From: Nitrospirales bacterium
GTDB lineage: Bacteria; Nitrospirota; Nitrospiria; Nitrospirales; UBA8639
Reading direction: 5' to 3'
NCBI GenBank assembly: GCA_013817135.1
Contig: JACDDF010000033.1
Coordinates: 1-10,558 of the forward strand
Length of the DNA stretch: 10,558 nucleotides
Every line of letters starts with the position of its first letter. Positions within the stretch are counted from its first letter, which is position 1. The notes beneath the pieces were generated by a model. It was not told where the DNA came from. It did no database searches and saw only the letters and a program-made list of their open reading frames with translations. The translations under genes and the position numbers were made by a program. This document shows positions 6,103-10,558 of this stretch, in pieces.

Positions 6103-7497
6103 TCAGTGCTGGCGTTGTTTGGCGATGTCGAGGGCGGCGACCCGGTAGGTTTCGGCGAGGGTCGGGAAGTTGAAAATATTGTCAATGAATCGGTCGATAG
6201 GCATATTATGAAGCAATCCCATTTGGCCAATATGAATCAGTTCGGTTGCTCCTTCCCCCACGATATGAATGCCTAACAGTTGTTCGCCTTTGGGGTCGGC
6301 GATCATTTTGAGCAATCCATGGGTCATGCCGGAGATCTGTCCTCGCGCAATTTCATGAAACCTGGCTCTTCCCACGGTCGCTCCGCCATACTTGGCTGTG
6401 GCTTCCTGTTCGCTTAATCCCACGCTCGACATTTCAGGAATGGTATAGATTCCCATGGGAATATGCTCAGGAGCGACGCCGGAGTTGAGACCTAAGGCAT
6501 GACAGACGGCACGTCGGCCCTGTTCCATGGAGCAGGATGCCAGCGACGGGGGGCCAATGACGTCACCGACCGCATAGATATGGCGAACCGTGGTTTGGCA
6601 GTGGTGGTTGACCGGAATGAGCCCACGAGTCGTCGGCTGTATTCCGGTGGCTTGTAAATTTAAATGTTCCAGATTGGACACTCGTCCGAGAGCCACCAGC
6701 ACCTTTTCACTTTCCAGCGTTTCACCACTCTCTAAAACGGTCGTCACCTTAGAGCATCCGTCCCACTGGACGGAGCCGATTTTTTGTCCACCCCGATAGT
6801 GCCCTCCGGTTTTCTCAAACGCTTCACAAAATTCATCGGTGAGTTCTTGATCCAAAAATTTGAGTGGGCGGTCCGCCGTATCCACCAGGGTGACGTGCAC
6901 TCCCAGCAAAGCAAAAATTGAGGCGTATTCACTGGCAATCACACCACCCCCCAACACAGTCAGGGATTTCGGCAAATATACGAGGGAAAGTATGGAGTCG
7001 CTGTCCAGAATATGTTCGTGGTCGATGGGAATATTATCAGGTACGCGTGGGCGGGAGCCGGTGGCGACGACGATAATCGGTGCCGTGACGAAGGTGGCCG
7101 TGCCATCAGTCTTTTGGATACGCACTTCATGGTCGGACACAAAGCCAGCGCGACCATGAAAGCAATCAATACCATTACGGGTGAGTTGGTCCTTCATAAA
7201 CTTCCCGTGCGCGCGCACCACCCGGTCCAAGCGCGTCATCAGGTTGGTGATTTTGACATCGTCGCGCATGCGGAATTCAAATACCTCAGTTGCCTGAAGA
7301 AATCGCACCATTTGAAGGGCACTTTCCCGTAATGTTTTACTGGGAATGGTTCCCTGGTAGACGCAAGCCCCTCCCACCTCGCGTGTTTGCTCGATGAGGG
7401 CCACCTGCTTTCCGGCTTTGGCGCCTTGAATAGCGGCTTTTTGTCCTGCCGGGCCGCTTCCGATCACAATCAGATCAAATGGGGTAGCTGACGTCAT
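6103..7497 (-). CDS. sthA: soluble pyridine nucleotide transhydrogenase (Si-specific)
   Basis: This 464-residue flavoprotein transfers hydride between NADPH and NAD+ (EC 1.6.1.1), balancing the two cofactor pools in the cytosol. E. coli SthA is nearly the same length. The FAD site GSGPAG is at 13-18, with Glu36 closing the Rossmann fold. The second motif GGACVYQGTIPSK (42-54) is diagnostic: disulfide reductases have Cys-x4-Cys here, but Cys45 is retained and the second position is Thr50, as in SthA. ATGSRP is at 145-150, the NAD(P) loop GGGVIASE at 183-190, and YAVGDV plus a C-terminal dimer domain follow. The ATG at 7497 overlaps the HDOD stop as ATGA, so I prefer it to the GTG at 7509. GGAG lies 11 bases upstream. 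Translation is probably coupled to the upstream gene. Confidence 0.93.
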   Translation of the reverse strand: MTSATPFDLIVIGSGPAGQKAAIQGAKAGKQVALIEQTREVGGACVYQGTIPSKTLRESALQMVRFLQATEVFEFRMRDDVKITNLMTRLDRVVRAHGKFMKDQLTRNGIDCFHGRAGFVSDHEVRIQKTDGTATFVTAPIIVVATGSRPRVPDNIPIDHEHILDSDSILSLVYLPKSLTVLGGGVIASEYASIFALLGVHVTLVDTADRPLKFLDQELTDEFCEAFEKTGGHYRGGQKIGSVQWDGCSKVTTVLESGETLESEKVLVALGRVSNLEHLNLQATGIQPTTRGLIPVNHHCQTTVRHIYAVGDVIGPPSLASCSMEQGRRAVCHALGLNSGVAPEHIPMGIYTIPEMSSVGLSEQEATAKYGGATVGRARFHEIARGQISGMTHGLLKMIADPKGEQLLGIHIVGEGATELIHIGQMGLLHNMPIDRFIDNIFNFPTLAETYRVAALDIAKQRQH

Positions 7498-8369
7498 GGC
7501 AAAAAACACTCCACACTCGCCCTGACGGTCTCGCGCAATTCCAGAAGGGCCGTCATGTCTTCAGGGTAAAAATTCAGATCCTGCACGACGGGAAGGGTGA
7601 GCAGGCTATTTTCGTCATGGACTGAATTACCAAGCATGACAGAAGCCAAATGATGAGCAAGGCAGGTGATCATGGCTCCCTTGGTGGGGGAAATGGCTTG
7701 GTGGTATTGGTCGTCCTGGTAGTAGCGAATCGTTTCCTGAACCGGATCGGGCAGTTGCCAGACGGCGGCCAATTTTGAGCCTGCCGTGATGTGAAACTCT
7801 TCGAAGAGGGATTCAATTGTGATCCAGGAAAACGGTTCCGCTGATTTGTCGGGAGATTGTGCGAGAAGATGGAGGATGGCGGGTTTCCCGATGGTGTGCA
7901 GGAGCCCGCACAAAAAGGCGTTTTCGACGTTATGGCGAATTCGTCTGGCGATTTCTTTTCCGAAAAGCCCTGTGGCCAAGGCGTGCCGCCAGAGGTTCCG
8001 TACTTCTTTCTCGTAGCCGGTCGTATGAAATACACCGCTTTGAACAGACACCGAAAACGCTAACCCGGCCAACATCGTCAACCCCAACCATGTAATAGCT
8101 TGTTGAAGCGAGACGATAGGGGTGCGAGGAGCATAGGCAGGGGAATTGGCTATGCGAATAATCTGTCCTGCAAGGGCTTGGTCCTGTTGAATCAATGAAG
8201 ACAGCTTTGAGGCGTCGGCATCCGGATCGCTTGAAAGCAGAAGAACCCGGTTCGCCACCACGGGCAAAAGAGGGAGATCCAGGTTTCCTCGTCCCAATTG
8301 ATCGGCGATGAAGGAACGAAGGGTTTCCCTCTCTTCCTGTGCAAGAGGAGTGATCGTTGAGTGAACCAT
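7494..8369 (-). CDS. HDOD domain-containing protein
   Basis: This is a 291-residue cytosolic protein made almost wholly of one HDOD domain, a degenerate relative of HD phosphohydrolases found in signalling and stress proteins. The canonical start is present: LPLLPVVANRVLLL (32-45), DPDAD (48-52), LIQQD (59-63), IIRIANSP (70-77) and PIVSLQQAITWLG (84-96). The segment GLLHTIGK (155-162) corresponds to the former HD metal site, with Asp replaced by Thr, so no hydrolase activity is expected. No receiver, GGDEF or EAL domain is attached. Only a weak SD (GAG) precedes ATG 8369. It is the first gene of a two-gene operon with transhydrogenase, sharing a 4-base stop/start overlap. The coupling suggests a redox or stress role, but that is inference. 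Confidence 0.9.
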   Translation of the reverse strand: MVHSTITPLAQEERETLRSFIADQLGRGNLDLPLLPVVANRVLLLSSDPDADASKLSSLIQQDQALAGQIIRIANSPAYAPRTPIVSLQQAITWLGLTMLAGLAFSVSVQSGVFHTTGYEKEVRNLWRHALATGLFGKEIARRIRHNVENAFLCGLLHTIGKPAILHLLAQSPDKSAEPFSWITIESLFEEFHITAGSKLAAVWQLPDPVQETIRYYQDDQYHQAISPTKGAMITCLAHHLASVMLGNSVHDENSLLTLPVVQDLNFYPEDMTALLELRETVRASVECFLP

Positions 8370-8639
8370 GTCTCAACTTGTCGGTTTTCGAGAAACAACC
8401 TTTAGAATTGTCTAGTTATGCCCGGTATCGGGTTTTAACGAAATGAAAAAGGGAACGGGTTAGAGTGGTCTCCAGCTCAACTTGTCGGGGTCTGGCCAAT
8501 GAGCAGCAGGAATGCCCCGTTCTTTGTTGGCCGAAGGAGTCCTCTCTCATCCCAGGCTGCTTATGGTGGGATTGTGTCAAAGTCTTTCAGTAATAAGGCT
8601 TCTCTGAAATGAAGGCCATCCTCTCAGGGAGGTTTCCGT
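8370..8639. other. intergenic region between divergent units, with a 13-base direct repeat
   Basis: No gene is supported. CTCAACTTGTCGG occurs exactly at 8372-8384, touching the HDOD start, and again at 8476-8488, 104 bases away. GGCCAA (8494-8499) and TTGGCC (8527-8532) form a loose inverted repeat. CCCG-4-CGGG occurs near 8420. The region must hold the promoters of the HDOD operon and of the genes to the right, but I see no convincing -35/-10 pair. Confidence 0.5.
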
Positions 8640-8774
8640 ATGTTTGTGGAGACATGGATGAGATCTAATCCTAACCATCAGGGTATGGTTCATTATGGTT
8701 TGCCTGGACTGGCGGGGGGGCCTAAAGTCAGGCAAAGGGTTGGCCTGGCGAGGCGGGCTGATAACGTGTTTTAA
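8640..8774 (+). CDS. 44-residue ORF resembling the first residues of a CBS-domain protein; truncated remnant or small gene
   Basis: ATG 8640 has an excellent ribosome binding site, AGGGAGG (8626-8632), seven bases upstream. The product begins MFVETWMRSNP, which resembles the common opening of small CBS-domain proteins (xVxxWMxxNPxTV). After residue 11 the similarity stops, and the rest (NHQGMVHYGLPGLAGGPKV, then Arg-rich) is not a CBS domain. It ends with TAA 26 bases before the SDR start, so both could be on one transcript. The likely readings are a truncated or frameshifted CBS gene, or a leader ORF coupled to the SDR gene. The product is probably not functional as a CBS protein. Confidence 0.38.
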   Translation: MFVETWMRSNPNHQGMVHYGLPGLAGGPKVRQRVGLARRADNVF

Positions 8775-8800
8775 GAGGAGTCCTAAAGGAGGAGAAAGTT

Positions 8801-9520
8801 ATGAAACGGCTAGAAGGTAAAATCGCGGTGGTCACGGGAAGCAGCAGCGGCATTGGCAAAGCCATTGCCCTTCGATTCGGAGAAGAGGGCGCAACGGTGG
8901 TGGTCGCTGCCAGGCGAGTGGATTTGTGTCATCAAACAGTGGGGCAAATTAAACAGGCTGGCGGAAGCGCCTATGCTCAACAAACCGATATCAGCCAGGA
9001 AGAACAAGTTAACGCGCTGATGCAAGAGACGATTGCCCTCTATGGGCGAATCGATATTCTTGTTAATAATGCCGGCGTGGTTGGGGGAGGACGGGTGGCT
9101 GACACATCCACAAAAATGTTTGATGAAGTGGTGGGTACCAATTTGCGGGGGACCTTTTTCTGTTGTCGAGCCGGATTTCAGCAAATGAAAAGGCAAGGAG
9201 GCGGGCTCATCATTAATATATCCAGCGTAGCCGGGGTTCAGGCCTGGGCAGGAACAGGCACGTACAGCGCCTCAAAGCATGGCATCATGGCCTTGACCAA
9301 GTCGCTGGCTGATGAAGGGCGGGCGTTTTATATCAAAGTGAGTGCGATCTGCCCGGGGGGTGTGGCAGATGAATTAGTGGATGCGACGCCTGAAGAAATC
9401 CTCAATAGTGAAAAAATCAATCCCTATGATGTCGCCGAAACTGCGGTGTTTTTGGCGACCCTGGGATACCATGCGGTTGTGCATCAGATTGTGCTGGATC
9501 GGTTAGGGGCTGATTGGTAA
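8801..9520 (+). CDS. SDR family NAD(P)-dependent oxidoreductase
   Basis: This is a complete 239-residue classical short-chain dehydrogenase/reductase, cytosolic, substrate unknown. All classical motifs are present: TGSSSGIG (12-19) for cofactor binding, NNAG (89-92), and the catalytic set Asn114, Ser142, Tyr155 and Lys159 in the YSASK box. CPGGV (184-188) follows the active site. AARR (36-39) after the second β-strand places Arg where NADP(H) is preferred, so NADP(H) is likely. FabG-like 3-oxoacyl reductase is the nearest familiar type, but the sequence does not settle the substrate. The start is fixed by AAGGAGG (8786-8792) eight bases before ATG. It follows the 44-codon ORF closely and ends before a strong hairpin. 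Confidence 0.92.
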   Translation: MKRLEGKIAVVTGSSSGIGKAIALRFGEEGATVVVAARRVDLCHQTVGQIKQAGGSAYAQQTDISQEEQVNALMQETIALYGRIDILVNNAGVVGGGRVADTSTKMFDEVVGTNLRGTFFCCRAGFQQMKRQGGGLIINISSVAGVQAWAGTGTYSASKHGIMALTKSLADEGRAFYIKVSAICPGGVADELVDATPEEILNSEKINPYDVAETAVFLATLGYHAVVHQIVLDRLGADW

Positions 9521-9561
9521 AGAACAGCTAGGCGTAGATTTAAAAATATGTCCAATAAAAA

Positions 9562-9595
9562 AACGACCTTCCAGGTTAAGCCCTGGAAGGTCGTT
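9562..9595. terminator. strong bidirectional intrinsic terminator
   Basis: AACGACCTTCCAGG (9562-9575) pairs perfectly over 14 bases with CCTGGAAGGTCGTT (9582-9595) around a 6-base loop. Read on the minus strand it is followed by a T-run (A-run at 9557-9563 on plus), so it is a classic terminator for the small gene at 9641. On the plus strand the tail is only TTCTTC, so it ends the SDR transcript less ideally. Confidence 0.85.
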
Positions 9596-9640
9596 CTTCA
9601 ATCAGACTGAAAGAAGATCTATGTAGATGAGGCGAAAAAA

Positions 9641-9886
9641 CTAATGGGGCTTCTTTGGTTCACCTTTCCCATCCTTCCCATCTTTCCCATCCTTGTCTTT
9701 TTTCTCGTCCATCTTTTTCTTGTCACCCTTTTTACCCTTGTCGCCTTTGTCATCCTTATCCGCATCTGAGTTCAAGGGAAAGGTGTTCTGAATGGACGAA
9801 TTGTCCGCCAAGGGTCCGGCGAAGGTCATTCCGCCAAAGGCCAAGGCAACAACTAAGGTTAATAAAACGGTAGATAATTTAATCAT
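9641..9886 (-). CDS. small exported Lys/Asp/Gly-rich protein, hypothetical
   Basis: The product has 81 residues, of which about 23 form a signal peptide: MIKL, then the hydrophobic core STVLLTLVVALAFGG and likely cleavage after TFA23. The mature 58 residues begin GPLADNSSIQNTFPLNSD and then become an almost pure charged tail of Lys, Asp and Gly with repeats KGDKG, KKGDKK and three KDG units, ending GEPKKPH. It should be disordered and sit in the periplasm or outside the cell. No family is recognised. The tail could bind anions or metals, but that is a guess. The start is well fixed: GGAGGG (9894-9899) seven bases before ATG. It has its own terminator, so it is a single-gene unit and probably well expressed. 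Confidence 0.8.
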   Translation of the reverse strand: MIKLSTVLLTLVVALAFGGMTFAGPLADNSSIQNTFPLNSDADKDDKGDKGKKGDKKKMDEKKDKDGKDGKDGKGEPKKPH

Positions 9887-10382
9887 GATTCAGCCCTCCA
9901 AAATTAATAAAAGTTAACTAACCCTCCCTTGAATCATCTTGGGAGAATGACTCTAACAACGCACAGGATAAATTAATAGAGCAAAACCCATTCCACAGGT
10001 TTATTGAAATGACAATGCACGTAACATATTGTTTTTAATTAATAAATGTAGTTATTCGGAATGAATGTTTTATGAAGAATTTCTAATAATTTCCACAAAA
10101 ATTATGTGAAGTCCAGGAACGAATAAAAAATAAACAAAAAACCATTATTAAACAACAACTTGCGTAACTATGAAGTTCGGATAGGGCAATGAAATTATCG
10201 TGGCTATGCACTGAAGGGTTTGCCCTCCATGGAGTATGGATTTCACTCCATCCCTTTGTATTATCTGACCACTGCAACAGGCTGAAAATGGTCAAGAAAA
10301 AGGTGTAAATGGCGACCGATTGTATCACAAAAATGGGAAGTTTCCTGGTGATATCTGACTGAGGTGACAAAGGAGAGAAAGA
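9887..10382. other. AT-rich region without a supported gene
   Basis: The first part holds the leader and promoter region of the small exported protein. TTTTATTAAT on the minus strand near 9903-9912 is a possible -10 area. CTCCC-12-GGGAG near 9925-9946 is a weak hairpin. A minus frame (10083-10370) stays open for 95 codons but starts with TTG and has no ribosome binding site or recognisable family. AT-rich DNA gives such frames by chance. See the note on the right-end frame. Confidence 0.5.
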
Positions 10383-10558
10383 TTAAAGCCGTGGAATGCT
10401 GAGGGTAAAGGCAATGGCACCAATATGGAGAGGAACAATGTCGAGGAAAAAAGAGGTAAAGAGAAGCCCAGCCTGGGTCCTTTTTTCGTCGTCATTTTGC
10501 GAAAGGAACAAACATGGTAAGCCGGCTCGGTGGGTCTGAGAGAAGGGCCTTCGGACGT
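10383..10558 (-). CDS. possible C-terminal end of a gene entering from the right edge, hypothetical
   Basis: The minus frame is open for 58 codons from the window edge to TAA at 10383-10385. It includes LSQNDDEKRTQAGLLFTSFF, then LDIVPLHIGAIAFTLSIPRL: a charged stretch followed by a hydrophobic one, with coding-like codon choice. No family is recognised and the start lies outside the window. After the stop, the same frame stays open to 10083 with another hydrophobic segment. Either the gene ends here, or this is a gene broken by one nonsense change, or it is chance. Confidence 0.3.
   Translation of the reverse strand, partial: VRRPFSQTHRAGLPCLFLSQNDDEKRTQAGLLFTSFFLDIVPLHIGAIAFTLSIPRL

Noticed and set aside
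6860..7332. Plus-strand open frames within the transhydrogenase gene
   Set aside because: They are antisense shadows of a well-supported coding sequence.
7669..8376. Alternative frames of 121 and 148 codons over the HDOD gene
   Set aside because: Shadows in other frames. The HDOD frame has full domain motifs.
9700..9765. Pyrimidine-rich repeated hexamers as a CRISPR or satellite array
   Set aside because: They are the codons of the KDG/KGD repeats of the small exported protein, without spacers.
1..10558. tRNA, rRNA, integrase, transposase or CRISPR array
   Set aside because: I looked for these on both strands and saw no cloverleaf, conserved rRNA segment, recombinase motif or regular repeat-spacer pattern.

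Overview
This window looks like chromosomal DNA of a Gram-negative bacterium of moderate GC content. A Nitrospira-type organism (Nitrospirota) is my best guess, from the mix of gene families and protein style. That is an inference; no rRNA or other marker gene is present. The cell clearly has an outer membrane, because the window carries a murein transglycosylase and a PagL-like lipid A deacylase.

Layout. Positions 1-1440 (minus) hold most of an MltD-like lytic transglycosylase whose C-terminus runs off the left edge. Positions about 1640-2605 (minus) contain no intact gene. Reading the three minus frames in turn recovers a heavily decayed RiPP-maturation radical SAM C-methyltransferase (rSAM_ocin_1 type). 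It has frameshifts and in-frame stops, and its radical SAM core is deleted. Next come a pterin-4a-carbinolamine dehydratase (2706-3050, minus) and a DUF2024 protein (3701-3967, minus). They are separated by about 650 bases with several small inverted repeats and one possible coding relic. On the plus strand follow a DUF2786-like/GADA-motif protein (4358-4918) and a PagL-like acyloxyacyl hydrolase (5356-5946). A 58-residue minus-strand ORF (4934-5110) lies between them.

Positions 6103-8369 (minus) form a two-gene operon: an HDOD-domain protein, then soluble pyridine nucleotide transhydrogenase, joined by a 4-base ATGA overlap. Divergent from it, an SDR oxidoreductase (8801-9520, plus) is preceded by a 44-codon ORF (8640-8774). 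That ORF has an excellent ribosome binding site and starts like a CBS-domain protein. A strong hairpin at 9562-9595 separates the SDR gene from a convergent gene for a small exported Lys/Asp/Gly-rich protein (9641-9886, minus). The last 670 bases are AT-rich. They contain one partial open frame entering from the right edge and little else that I can support.

The genes do not form one pathway. They are housekeeping, envelope and redox genes in short units, with debris between them. The most notable content is the RiPP maturase relic, a trace of a lost peptide-modification pathway that ordinary ORF calling would miss because no frame stays open. I see no intact new system, CRISPR array, tRNA, rRNA, integrase or insertion sequence.
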